From Pelagibius sp. (GTDB taxonomy: Bacteria > Pseudomonadota > Alphaproteobacteria > Kiloniellales > Kiloniellaceae), in the NCBI GenBank assembly GCA_028280305.1, contig JANQMC010000034.1, positions 1 to 64,000 of the forward strand: a stretch of 64,000 bases of DNA, given 5' to 3'. The notes under the pieces are model-generated. The model was not told the origin of the DNA and ran no database searches. It saw only the letters and a list, made by a program, of their open reading frames with translations. Positions 14,749 to 23,574 of the stretch are shown piece after piece. Every line of letters starts with the position of its first letter. Position 1 is the first letter of the stretch. A program made the position numbers and the translations under genes.

Positions 14749-17489
14749 GGGACGGCGAGATCACGGCGGCAACGGTCGCGTTCTCGGTGAACGGGCAGGC
14801 GGTCCGCCTGGAGGTCGATCCGCGCGCACGCCTCAGTGATGCTCTGCGCGACCGTCTGGGCCTGACCGGGACCAAGGTGGGCTGCAACGCCGGCGACTGC
14901 GGCGCCTGCACGGTTCTTGTGGATGGCGAACAGCTCTGTGCCTGCCTGATGCCCTGCGGTCAGGCTTCCGGCAAAGCGGTGACCACGGTCGAAGGGCTTT
15001 CTGATCTGCCGTTCATGGCCGAACTGCAGCAAGCCTTCCTCGATCATGGCGCGGCACAGTGCGGTATCTGTACGCCCGGCATGTTGATGGCGGCGGCTTC
15101 CCTGCTGCAGGCGACACCGCAGCCGAACAAGCAGCAGGTACAGGATGCCCTGGGCGGCGTTCTCTGCCGCTGCACCGGTTATCAGAAGATCGTCGAGGCG
15201 GTTTGTTCTCTTGCCGTTTCAAAAAAAGCCGTCGCCCCGCCGGTTGGCGATGCGGTCGGCGCGCGCATGGTGAAGACCGACGGTGCGGCCAAGGTCGGCG
15301 GCGGCGAACTCTACGGCGCCGACAAGGCGCCGGAGGATGCGCTCTGGCTGCGGGTCATCCGCTCGCCTCATGCCAGGGCAACCTTCTCGCTTGGCGATAT
15401 CGCAGGTCTTGTGAACGATACCCCCGGTTTGACGACCGTTCTGACCGCCGCCGATGTTCCCGGCAACGCCTTTGGAGTCTATCCGACCTTGAAGGACCAG
15501 CCGGTGCTGGCGGATGGCGTCGTGCGATACCGGGGCGAGGCGGTTCTGGCCCTGGTCGGCGAGCGCAACGTTCTCTGGTCAATTCCGGAAGACGGCCTGC
15601 CGATCACCTGGCAGGTCGAGGCGCCTCTGGATGACTGCTGGCGCGACGTTGCGGAAGGCCGTCAGGTCCATTCGCAGCACAAGGACAATGTTCTGGCCCG
15701 TGGCCATGTGAAAAAGGGCGATGCCGAAGCAGCCCTCGCTACGGCCGAAGTGGTCGCGGAGGGCAGCTTCGCCACGCCCTTCATCGAACACGCCTACATT
15801 GAGCCGGAAGCCGGCTATGCCCTGCGCCGGGGCGATCAGCTGGAGGTCTGGGTGTCCACCCAGGCGCCCTACATGGACCGCGATGAGACGGCCCTGGTTC
15901 TCGGCCTGGAAAAGGAGCAGGTGCGGATCGTGCCCTCCGCCTGCGGCGGCGGCTTCGGCGGTAAGTTGGACATCTCGATACAGCCGCTGGTCGGTCTGGC
16001 CGCCTGGCTGCTCGACCGGCCGGTGCGCGGCGAATACAGCCGCCCGGAATCGATGATGTCCTCGACCAAGCGTCATCCTTCGCGCATCACGGCAAAGCTG
16101 GGCTGCGGCCGCGACGGCAAGCTGACGGCGCTGAAATTCCACGGCATCTTCGACACCGGCGCCTATGCCTCCTGGGGGCCGACGGTTTCCGACCGGGTGC
16201 CGGTGCATTGCAGCGGGCCTTACTTCCTGCCGCACCTGCTGGCGGACTCAGAAGCGCGCTACTCCAACGCACCGCCGTCCGGTGCCTTTCGCGGTTTCGG
16301 CGTGCCGCAATCGGCGCTCGCCAACGAAGGCCTGATGGACGAACTGGCCGGGCAGATCGGCATGGACCCCCTGGAGTTCCGCTATCTCAATGCCATCCGT
16401 GCGGGACAGGCGACGGCAACCGGCCAGGTGCTGCAGGCCTCGGTCGGTCTCGACCAATGCATCGACGCCCTGCGCCCGTATTGGCAGGCCTGGCGCGGGG
16501 CGGCGGAAGACTTTAACGCGGATGGCAGCCGGCTGCGCCGCGGCGTGGGTATCGGCTGCATCTGGTACGGCTGCGGTAACACCTCGATGTCCAATCCTTC
16601 GACCATTTCCCTGGGGATCGACCGGCAGGGCAAGGTGACGCTCTATAACGGCGCCGTCGATATCGGCCAGGGCAGCAACACGGTGATGGCCCAGATCGCC
16701 GCCGATGCCGCGGGTCTGCCTGCCGGTGTGATCACGGTGGTCATGGGTGACACGGCCTTGACCGCCGATGCCGGCAAGACCTCCGCCTCGCGCCAGACCT
16801 TTATCTCCGGCAAGGCCTCGGAGCGTGCCGGGGCCGATCTGCGCCAGCAGATCCTGCGTCTGGCCAATGTCGGGGAGGGCGCGCGCCTGGAACTGAAAGG
16901 CAGCCGCATTCTGGTGCACGACGACATTGATGTCCGCAGTATCGCGCTTACCGAACTGCCGCAGGGTGAGAACGGTGATGTGATCCGCGGAACCGGTACC
17001 TTCGATCCGCCGACGGCGCCGCTCGACGAAGATGGCCAGGGCGATCCCTATGCGACCTACGGCTTTGCCGCGCAGATGGCCGAGGTCGAGGTCGATGTCG
17101 AACTGGGCACCATCAAGGTCCTGCGCATGGTGGCCGCCCATGACGTCGGCAAGGCGATCAATCCGACCCTGGTTGAAGGGCAGATTCACGGCGGGATCGC
17201 CCAGGGCCTGGGCCTGGCCTTAATGGAGGAATACCTGCCCGGTCGCACCGAGAACCTGCACGACTATCTGATCCCAACCTTTGGCGACATGCCGGAGATC
17301 ACCTCGATCCTGATCGAGGACCCGGAACCGCTGGGCCCTTTCGGCGCCAAGGGTGTTGGCGAGCATTCGCTGATCGCTACGGCCCCGGCGATTTTCGGCG
17401 GCGTCCATCAGGCAACCGGCGTGCGGCTGCGCGAGACCCCGGCGACACCGGACCGGGTGCGCGCGGCCCTGCGCGAAGCCGGATTTTAG
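14745..17489 (+). CDS. Fused 2Fe-2S and molybdopterin subunit of a molybdenum hydroxylase
   Basis: This 914-residue protein joins two usually separate subunits. Residues 1-155 carry both [2Fe-2S] clusters: the plant-type ferredoxin cysteines C47, C52, C55 and C67, and the second set C106, C109, C141 and C143. From about residue 165 the aldehyde-oxidase/xanthine-dehydrogenase molybdopterin domain follows, with GGGFGGK near 405, PPSGAFRGFG near 507 and the catalytic Glu in KGVGEHS near residue 874. The family adds water-derived oxygen to an N-heterocycle next to the ring nitrogen. With the FAD subunit and the reductase and enamidase genes it would convert nicotinate to 6-hydroxynicotinate; that substrate is inferred. 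Confidence 0.9.
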   Translation: MRDGEITAATVAFSVNGQAVRLEVDPRARLSDALRDRLGLTGTKVGCNAGDCGACTVLVDGEQLCACLMPCGQASGKAVTTVEGLSDLPFMAELQQAFLDHGAAQCGICTPGMLMAAASLLQATPQPNKQQVQDALGGVLCRCTGYQKIVEAVCSLAVSKKAVAPPVGDAVGARMVKTDGAAKVGGGELYGADKAPEDALWLRVIRSPHARATFSLGDIAGLVNDTPGLTTVLTAADVPGNAFGVYPTLKDQPVLADGVVRYRGEAVLALVGERNVLWSIPEDGLPITWQVEAPLDDCWRDVAEGRQVHSQHKDNVLARGHVKKGDAEAALATAEVVAEGSFATPFIEHAYIEPEAGYALRRGDQLEVWVSTQAPYMDRDETALVLGLEKEQVRIVPSACGGGFGGKLDISIQPLVGLAAWLLDRPVRGEYSRPESMMSSTKRHPSRITAKLGCGRDGKLTALKFHGIFDTGAYASWGPTVSDRVPVHCSGPYFLPHLLADSEARYSNAPPSGAFRGFGVPQSALANEGLMDELAGQIGMDPLEFRYLNAIRAGQATATGQVLQASVGLDQCIDALRPYWQAWRGAAEDFNADGSRLRRGVGIGCIWYGCGNTSMSNPSTISLGIDRQGKVTLYNGAVDIGQGSNTVMAQIAADAAGLPAGVITVVMGDTALTADAGKTSASRQTFISGKASERAGADLRQQILRLANVGEGARLELKGSRILVHDDIDVRSIALTELPQGENGDVIRGTGTFDPPTAPLDEDGQGDPYATYGFAAQMAEVEVDVELGTIKVLRMVAAHDVGKAINPTLVEGQIHGGIAQGLGLALMEEYLPGRTENLHDYLIPTFGDMPEITSILIEDPEPLGPFGAKGVGEHSLIATAPAIFGGVHQATGVRLRETPATPDRVRAALREAGF

Positions 17490-17502
17490 TGAGCGAGCAG
17501 TT

Positions 17503-19026
17503 ATGAGCGAAGCCGAAAGCACGACAGGAACAAGGCGCAGCGACCGCGACGACATCGTGGTCTGTGACGCCTGCCCAGTGCTCTGCCGCATCAGGCCGGA
17601 CAAGACCGGTGCCTGCGGCCGCTACGGCAATCTCGATAACGCCCTGGTACGCATGGACCCCATCATACTGGCGCGCCAGGCGGCTGAGCGCGACGAAGAG
17701 ATGGTGCCCTTCCTGGCCAACCCGGCGGCGGGGGCGGAGTGGGACGGCAGTCTGGTGTCGGGGGGCGAAGCCTTCGTCACCGGTATCGGCGCCGGCACCA
17801 CCTATCCGGATTACAAGCCGGCGCCTTTTATCGTCTCCTCCAAGGCCGAAGGCGTCGACATGGTCACCGTGGTGACCGAGGGCATCTTCAGCTACTGCGG
17901 CGTCAAGGTGAAGATCGATACCGACCGTCACCTGGGCCCGGAACAGGCGGCGGTGCGTTGCAAGGGCGAGCAGGTCGGTCATGTGACCACGGCGGAATAC
18001 GGCTCTCAGATGCTGGCCCTCGGCGGCGTGCGCCACCTGACTGGTGGCAGCAAGAAGGAAGGCAACGTCACCTGCCAGGCGCTGCTGTCGCTCTGCAACA
18101 AGCAGGCGGTGGAACTGGAGATCGACGGCGGCGCCAAACTGGAAGTGCAGGCTGGCAAGGCGCCGGTCATCAACGGGGTGACGGAAGAGCGCATGCGCGT
18201 CGGCTGCGGTTCGGCCACCATCGGTATCTTTGCGCAACAGTGGCTCGGCCATGCGGACGAGGTGATCGTGGTCGACGACCACATCACCGGCGTCCTGACC
18301 GAACATCAGGCCGGCAAGTTTCTCGACATGCCGGCCAGCGGTATCCGCGTCGGCGGACGGCGCTCAACCCCGGGCCGCTATTTCCAGGTTGCCGAGCCGG
18401 GCACCGGCTGGGGCGGCACGGACATCAGCGATCCCCTGTCGATTGTCGAACGGATCGATCCCAAGACGGCCTGGCCCGGCCTGCGCCTGTTGATGGTCAG
18501 CACCACCGGTGAGCATGCCGCCTGGTTCGAACTGGACGAGGACCTGAAACCGCGCGAGGCGGAGATGCCGCCGCCGATCCAGGTCGTCGTCGACCGCATC
18601 GGCGAGAACTGCGAACCGGCGCTGTCTTCCGTGCTCTTCATGGCCGGCGCCGGGGGCAGCCTGCGGGCAGGGGCGACGGAGAACCCGGTCCGCCTGACCC
18701 GCTCGGTGAAGGACTCCCTGACCCGGGTGACCGCCGGCGGCGCGCCGGTCTATGTCTGGCCCGGCGGCGGGATCACCATCATGGTCGATGCCCTCGCCAT
18801 GCCGGACAATGCCTTCGGCTACGTGCCGACCCCTGCCATCGTCGGGCCCATCGAGTTCACCATGCCCTACGAAACCTACGCCGAACTGGGCGGGCACATG
18901 GATTTCGTCCAGCCCTTGGAAAGCGTGCTGAAGCAGAACGGCGGTGGCGGACGTATCCAGATGACCAAGCAGAAAGCGGAAAACCCCTGGCCTTTGAATC
19001 CGAGCCGTGTCGGAGAAAACCGCTGA
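17503..19026 (+). CDS. 6-Hydroxynicotinate reductase-like protein
   Basis: This 507-residue protein resembles proteins annotated as 6-hydroxynicotinate reductase, which in Eubacterium barkeri reduces 6-hydroxynicotinate to 1,4,5,6-tetrahydro-6-oxonicotinate with ferredoxin. An N-terminal cysteine set C21-x2-C24-x3-C28-x9-C38 suits a [4Fe-4S] cluster, followed by Gly-rich segments such as GTTYPDYKPAPFIVSSKAEG and EGIFSYCGVKVKID. The E. barkeri enzyme also carries covalent flavin; I see no clean ApbE-type DxxSGATxT flavinylation motif, only a loose RAGATEN near residue 389. The stop overlaps the next ATG as TGATG. The enamidase further down the same operon strongly supports the assignment. Confidence 0.8.
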   Translation: MSEAESTTGTRRSDRDDIVVCDACPVLCRIRPDKTGACGRYGNLDNALVRMDPIILARQAAERDEEMVPFLANPAAGAEWDGSLVSGGEAFVTGIGAGTTYPDYKPAPFIVSSKAEGVDMVTVVTEGIFSYCGVKVKIDTDRHLGPEQAAVRCKGEQVGHVTTAEYGSQMLALGGVRHLTGGSKKEGNVTCQALLSLCNKQAVELEIDGGAKLEVQAGKAPVINGVTEERMRVGCGSATIGIFAQQWLGHADEVIVVDDHITGVLTEHQAGKFLDMPASGIRVGGRRSTPGRYFQVAEPGTGWGGTDISDPLSIVERIDPKTAWPGLRLLMVSTTGEHAAWFELDEDLKPREAEMPPPIQVVVDRIGENCEPALSSVLFMAGAGGSLRAGATENPVRLTRSVKDSLTRVTAGGAPVYVWPGGGITIMVDALAMPDNAFGYVPTPAIVGPIEFTMPYETYAELGGHMDFVQPLESVLKQNGGGGRIQMTKQKAENPWPLNPSRVGENR

Positions 19027-19901
19027 TGCGCGCGTCGATCCAAAGCGCGTTTCTGCCGGACGGCCGCCTGCATCTTCAGGAAGGGCCGATTGATCTGATC
19101 ATCGAGGCTTTCGGAGCGACAGCGGAGGTGCGTCGTGCCTATGCCGCGGCGGCGGAGGCATTCCAGCATGTGTTGCCGGAGTTGGTTGGTGAGCTTTCGG
19201 TGTTGAGATCTCCCCTGCGTGAGAGCCTACCGGCCGTGGAGGGAAGCATCGCCCGGCGCATGTTGCGGGCCTCGGCTGTCCATCGCCCAGCCTTTGTAAC
19301 GCCTATGGCGGCGGTCGCCGGGGCGGTGGCGGATCATGTTCTCGCTGCCATGACCTCTGCAGCCACGCTGTCACGCGCCTATGTGAACGACGGCGGCGAC
19401 ATCGCCTTGCATCTGGCTCCCGGCGAAAGCCTGGCCTGCGGTTTGGTGGCGGAGGTCGAGGTGCCGCGTCTGAATGGACGGGCCTTGGTTACCGCCGAGA
19501 TGCCCGTGCGCGGTATTGCGACCTCCGGGCGCGCGACCCTGGGAAATGGCGGGCGCAGTTTCTCTCTCGGCATTGCCGATGCGGTCACGGTTTTTGCTAA
19601 GGACGCGGCCGCGGCCGATGTTGCGGCGACGCTGCTGGCCAATGCGGTCGATCTGCCGGACCATCCCGCTGTTTGCCGCTGCCGGGCTGAAGAGATCGAC
19701 CCGGAAAGCGATCTGAGCGGTAAGATGGTGACCCTGGAAGTCGGTGATCTGAACCGAACGGCGCTCAAGGAGGCGCTGGGCCGGGGCGTCTCGAAGGCCT
19801 GGGAGATGCGCGAGGCCAGATTGATCGAAGCGGCAGTGCTCTTTCTGCGCGGCGAAGTTGAGGTGGTTGCCGCCTCCAGCGGCCTGCTGGAAGCGGCTTG
19901 A
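19026..19901 (+). CDS. UPF0280 family (ApbE-like fold) protein
   Basis: This 291-residue protein belongs to UPF0280, a family structurally related to ApbE flavin transferases but of unproven function. Recognisable blocks are TPMAAVAGAVADHVLAAM near 97-114, then AYVNDGGDIALHL near 119-131 and ATSGRATLGNGGRSFSLG, which resemble the ApbE pattern of a GxVAxAVAD helix and an NDGGDI loop. Its start overlaps the reductase stop as TGATG, giving the tightest coupling in the operon. The E. barkeri 6-hydroxynicotinate reductase contains covalently bound flavin, so a cofactor-attachment or maturation role for this protein on its neighbour is a reasonable inference. Confidence 0.78.
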   Translation: MRASIQSAFLPDGRLHLQEGPIDLIIEAFGATAEVRRAYAAAAEAFQHVLPELVGELSVLRSPLRESLPAVEGSIARRMLRASAVHRPAFVTPMAAVAGAVADHVLAAMTSAATLSRAYVNDGGDIALHLAPGESLACGLVAEVEVPRLNGRALVTAEMPVRGIATSGRATLGNGGRSFSLGIADAVTVFAKDAAAADVAATLLANAVDLPDHPAVCRCRAEEIDPESDLSGKMVTLEVGDLNRTALKEALGRGVSKAWEMREARLIEAAVLFLRGEVEVVAASSGLLEAA

Positions 19902-19916
19902 GAATAAGGAAGTTTT

Positions 19917-20498
19917 ATGTCCGTGGACGTGCGCAAGTATCAGACGACGGTGGAAGAAATCCTCCATGAGGGCGGGCCGCCGCCAGTCAAACCTTTGCTT
20001 GTCGGGTCGGTTTCGGCTGTCATCGAGAACCCCTTTGCCGGCAAGTATGTCGAGGAACTGCAGCCCTTCATGGAAGAATTGAAGCCCTTCGGCCTTGCCA
20101 TGGCACAACGTCTGATCGACGCCCTGGGCGGTGATGCAGCACGGATTTCCGGCTACGGCAAGGCGACCATCGTCGGCGCGGCGGGGGAATTGGAACATGG
20201 GGCGCTCTGGCACGTGCCGGGCGGCTATGCCATGCGCGAACTGTTGGGTGATGCCAAGGCCATCGTGCCATCGTCCAAGAAGGTCGGCGATGTCGGCGCC
20301 CGGATCGATGTGCCGATTACCCATATCAACGCCGCTTACGTGCGCGGCCACTTCTCGGCCCTGGAAGTCGGGGTTCCCGATGGGCCGCGGCCCAACGAGT
20401 TGGTGCTGATCCTGGTGATGACGACCGGTGGGCGCATTCATGACCGCATGGGCGGCCTGCGGGCCGAGGACGTAAAAGGGGAGGACGGCCTCAGATGA
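19917..20498 (+). CDS. DUF1185 ('amino acid synthesis') family protein, copy 1
   Basis: This 193-residue protein belongs to PF06684 (DUF1185), a family with solved structures but no confirmed reaction. Conserved blocks are AVIENPFAGKY near 37, GYGKATIVGAAGELEHG near 78, VPSSKKVGDVGARIDVP near 117 and the C-terminal VKGEDGLR. It ends in an ATGA overlap with a second copy, so a heteromeric complex of the two is possible. Position between the ring reductase and the enamidase suggests a pathway role. No signal peptide or membrane segment is visible, so it is cytoplasmic. Confidence 0.83.
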   Translation: MSVDVRKYQTTVEEILHEGGPPPVKPLLVGSVSAVIENPFAGKYVEELQPFMEELKPFGLAMAQRLIDALGGDAARISGYGKATIVGAAGELEHGALWHVPGGYAMRELLGDAKAIVPSSKKVGDVGARIDVPITHINAAYVRGHFSALEVGVPDGPRPNELVLILVMTTGGRIHDRMGGLRAEDVKGEDGLR

Positions 20499-21079
20499 CC
20501 ATCAAGGTTCGCAAGTTTGTCGTGACCGTCGAGGAGACCGAGAAGGAAATCGGCAAGGCCGTTACACCGCCGACCCGCCGGGCCGCAGCACTGGCGGTGA
20601 TCGAGAACCCCTTCGCCGGAACCTATCAGGAAGACCTCGAAGATCTGATGCAGGCCGGAGAAGACCTGGGCCGGATCTTGGGCGAGAAGGCCGTTGCGGC
20701 GCTCGGTGTCGCCCCTTCCGCCATCGAGAGTTACGGCAAAGCGGCGATCGTCGGTGAGGGTGGTGAGCTGGAACATGCCGCTGCCATCCTGCACCCGCGC
20801 ATGGGCAAGCCGTTGCGTCAAGCTGTGGAAAAGGGCGCAGCCCTGGTCCCCTCGTCGAAGAAGATGGGCGGACTCGGCACCGTCATCGACGTGCCGCTGG
20901 GCCACAAAGATGCGGCCTATGTGCGCAGTCACTTCGATGCCATGGAGGTGCGGGTGCCGGATGCGCCGCGCCGCGGCGAGATCGTGGTCGCCATCGCGGT
21001 GACGGATTCCGGCCGCCCCCTGCCGCGGGTCGGCGGCCTGACCACGGATGAAGTCAAGGGGGAAGACGGCCTGCGCTGA
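20495..21079 (+). CDS. DUF1185 ('amino acid synthesis') family protein, copy 2
   Basis: This 194-residue paralogue of the preceding gene shares all its blocks: AVIENPFAGTY, SYGKAAIVGEGGELEHA, VPSSKKMGGLGTVIDVP and the same C-terminal VKGEDGLR. The two differ mainly in the N-terminal 35 residues and the middle helix, which suggests an old duplication with division of labour. Its ATG overlaps the stop of copy 1. Function is unknown; the GELEH and SSKK motifs, kept in both copies, are the best candidates for an active site. Confidence 0.83.
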   Translation: MTIKVRKFVVTVEETEKEIGKAVTPPTRRAAALAVIENPFAGTYQEDLEDLMQAGEDLGRILGEKAVAALGVAPSAIESYGKAAIVGEGGELEHAAAILHPRMGKPLRQAVEKGAALVPSSKKMGGLGTVIDVPLGHKDAAYVRSHFDAMEVRVPDAPRRGEIVVAIAVTDSGRPLPRVGGLTTDEVKGEDGLR

Positions 21080-21125
21080 TCATTCCCCGGGAAACCAAGG
21101 CGCGCTCCCGAAGGAGGAGTTGACG

Positions 21126-22214
21126 ATGAGTTTTGTACGTAATGCCTGGTATGTGGCGGGTTGGGCCGAGAATTTCGGCCGTGCCCTGACGCCGCTCACC
21201 ATCATGGACGACGCCATCGTCATCTATCGCACCGAGGATGGGCGGGCCGTCGCCCTGGCCGATGAGTGTCCGCACAAGCGTCTGCCGCTGTCCAAAGGGA
21301 AGCTGAAGGGCGATGCCGTCGAGTGCGGCTATCACGGCCTTACTTTTGACTGTCTTGGCAACTGTATCCGCGTGCCCGGCCAGACGACGGTTCCCAAGGC
21401 CGCCTTCGTGCGCAGCTACCCCCTGGCGGAGCGCCGGGGAATCCTGTGGATCTGGATGGGGGAGGCGGAGGCTGCCGATCCGGATTTGATCTTCGATCTT
21501 CCGGCCTTTGACGAGGCGGGCTGGGCGCCGCACTTCGGCGATGCGCTGGAAATCGAGTCCAACTATCTGAACGTGGCGGAGAATCTTTGCGACCCCGCCC
21601 ATGTCAGCTTCGTTCACCCGACAACCCTGGGCAATCCCGAGAGCGAGGATGTGCCGATCGAGAGTCACCGCGAGGACAAGACGGTGATCACCTCGCGCTG
21701 GATCCGCGACGCGCCGCCGGTCGGTTTTTTTAAAGCCTTCGGGAATTTCCAGGGCCACGTCGACCGCTGGCACTACTATCTTTTTCACGCGCCCTGCGTG
21801 GCGGTGATCGACTTCGGCAGCGCCGACAGTACTCTGAAGATCGGAGAGGACGAGCGCGACCGTGGCGTCCGGCTTTTCGCGTTGCATTTCCTGACTCCGG
21901 TCAGCGAGACCCGGACCATCGACCATTGGATGCATCTGCGCAACATCGCCCAAGATGACGAGGCCATGGGCGATCAGATGAACGCGCAGTTCCGCCTCGC
22001 CTTTGATGAAGACAAGGAAATTCTGGAGGCGGTCCAGCAGCGTGAGGCGCGACCGCGTCGGCAGCCGCCGGTACGCATCGCCATCGACCGCGGCGCCAAC
22101 CTGCTGCGCCGGGTGATCAAGGACATGGTCGAAGAAGAGATTGATTTGGAAGACGCTTTGCACCGTCAGGACGGCGGGGAGACGGCGCGGCCCGTGCGGG
22201 CGGTGCCCCACTAG
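21126..22214 (+). CDS. Rieske-type aromatic/N-demethylating oxygenase, alpha subunit
   Basis: This 362-residue oxygenase resembles the VanA-like Rieske oxygenases. The Rieske cluster ligands are CPHK near residue 44 and CGYHG near 63. The mononuclear iron site appears as NVAENLCDPAHVSFVH around 145-160 (D-x2-H-x4-H). The ATG at 21126 has a strong AAGGAGGAG site. No reductase (VanB-type) gene lies in the operon, so electrons must come from elsewhere. It may feed the pathway by N- or O-demethylating a substrate such as an N-methylpyridine carboxylate, but the sequence does not fix the substrate. Confidence 0.85.
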   Translation: MSFVRNAWYVAGWAENFGRALTPLTIMDDAIVIYRTEDGRAVALADECPHKRLPLSKGKLKGDAVECGYHGLTFDCLGNCIRVPGQTTVPKAAFVRSYPLAERRGILWIWMGEAEAADPDLIFDLPAFDEAGWAPHFGDALEIESNYLNVAENLCDPAHVSFVHPTTLGNPESEDVPIESHREDKTVITSRWIRDAPPVGFFKAFGNFQGHVDRWHYYLFHAPCVAVIDFGSADSTLKIGEDERDRGVRLFALHFLTPVSETRTIDHWMHLRNIAQDDEAMGDQMNAQFRLAFDEDKEILEAVQQREARPRRQPPVRIAIDRGANLLRRVIKDMVEEEIDLEDALHRQDGGETARPVRAVPH

Positions 22215-22272
22215 AAAGACCGGCGGGAGTGTTTGCCGGAGAAGAACAACGAAGGAAAACAAGGAGGCCAAG

Positions 22273-23496
22273 ATGGGGTTGAGAAAACTGTTTAGCTTTG
22301 CGGCACTTGCCGCCGGCATTGCGGTAAGCGGTGTCGCCGTGAGCGGTGTTGCAGGGGCGGCGGATACCATTCGCATCGGCGACATCAACAGCTACAAGCG
22401 TCTGCCGGCCCACACCATTCCCTATAAGCAGGGAGCGGAGCTGGCGATCGAGCAGATCAATGCGGCGGGCGGCGTGCTCGGCAAGCCGCTTGAACTGGTG
22501 TCGCGTGACGACCAGGGCAAACCCGGCGAAGCCGTCCGCTACGCTGAAGAACTCTTCGCCAAGGAAGGCGTGGTGATGATCTCAGGCTCGCTCTTCTCAC
22601 ATGTTGGCTTGGCACTGGCCGCCTACGCCGACCAGAAGAAGCGGCTCTATCTCGCCGCCGAACCGCTGGCCGATGCCATCGTCTGGGAGAAGGGCAACCG
22701 CTATACCTTCCGCCTGCGCCCCAGCACCTACATGCAGGTGGCCATGCTGGCCGAAGCGGCGGCGGAAAGCGATGCCAAACGCTGGGCGACCATCGCGCCG
22801 AACTACGCTTACGGCAAAGACGCCGTGGCCGCCTTCAAGAAAATCCTGAAAGCCCGCAAGCCAGACGTCGAGTTCGTCGGTGAGCAATGGCCGGCGCTCT
22901 TCAAGATCGACGCGGCGGCTGAGTCCCAGGCCCTCGAAGCGGCCAAGCCGGACGGCATTTTCAACGTGACCTTCGGCAGCGACCTCACCAAGCTCGTGCG
23001 CGAAGGCACCTTGCGCGAGCTCTTTGAAGGCCGCACGGTTCTGGGTCTGTTGACCGGCGAGCCGGAGTATCTCGACCCGCTCGGCGCCGAGGCGCCCAAG
23101 GGTTGGATCGTAACCGGTTATCCCTGGTATGAAATCGACACGCCGGAGCACGACAGTTTCCTCTCCGCTTATCAGGCGAAGTTCGACGACTATCCGCGGA
23201 TCGGCTCCCTGGTCGGCTATAACGCCATGCTCTCCATTGCTGCGGCGCTGGAGCGGGCCGGCTCTACCGATACCGAAGCGCTGGTGGATGCCTTCAAGGG
23301 CCTTAATCTGGATTCTCCGGTCGGGCCGATCACCTATCGGGCCATCGATCATCAGTCCACCATGGGCGCCTTCGTCGGTGTGACCGATGTCCGGGACGGC
23401 AAAGGTGTGATGGTCGATTGGAGCTATCGCGATGGCGCGGCCTATCTGCCGAGCGACGAAGAGGTGCGCAAACTGCGCCCCGCCGGCGGCAGTTGA
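22273..23496 (+). CDS. Liv-type ABC transporter substrate-binding protein
   Basis: This 407-residue periplasmic protein of the branched-chain amino acid/amide family has a signal peptide ending near AGAADT (about residue 29) and typical blocks RIGDINSYKRLPA, GAELAIEQINAAGGVLGKPLELV and AEELFAKEGVVMISG. The ATG at 22273 follows a perfect AAGGAGG. It precedes a fused permease and two ATPase genes, forming a complete importer. Given the operon, the cargo is probably the N-heterocyclic acid degraded by the neighbouring enzymes rather than leucine. A hairpin follows the gene. Confidence 0.87.
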   Translation: MGLRKLFSFAALAAGIAVSGVAVSGVAGAADTIRIGDINSYKRLPAHTIPYKQGAELAIEQINAAGGVLGKPLELVSRDDQGKPGEAVRYAEELFAKEGVVMISGSLFSHVGLALAAYADQKKRLYLAAEPLADAIVWEKGNRYTFRLRPSTYMQVAMLAEAAAESDAKRWATIAPNYAYGKDAVAAFKKILKARKPDVEFVGEQWPALFKIDAAAESQALEAAKPDGIFNVTFGSDLTKLVREGTLRELFEGRTVLGLLTGEPEYLDPLGAEAPKGWIVTGYPWYEIDTPEHDSFLSAYQAKFDDYPRIGSLVGYNAMLSIAAALERAGSTDTEALVDAFKGLNLDSPVGPITYRAIDHQSTMGAFVGVTDVRDGKGVMVDWSYRDGAAYLPSDEEVRKLRPAGGS

Positions 23497-23508
23497 CGAT
23501 AAGCCTGT

Positions 23509-23544
23509 GCCGCCGCCGAAATCGAACGGGGCTTCGGCGGCGGC
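23509..23544 (+). terminator. Intra-operon hairpin after the binding-protein gene
   Basis: GCCGCCGCCGAA (23509-23520) pairs perfectly with TTCGGCGGCGGC (23533-23544), a 12-bp GC-rich stem with a 12-nt loop and only a short CTTTCC tail. It is likely an mRNA-stabilising or partially terminating structure that raises binding-protein levels above the permease. Confidence 0.6.
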
Positions 23545-23574
23545 CGCTTTCCTACCAGTTGCGATAGGTCTTTT

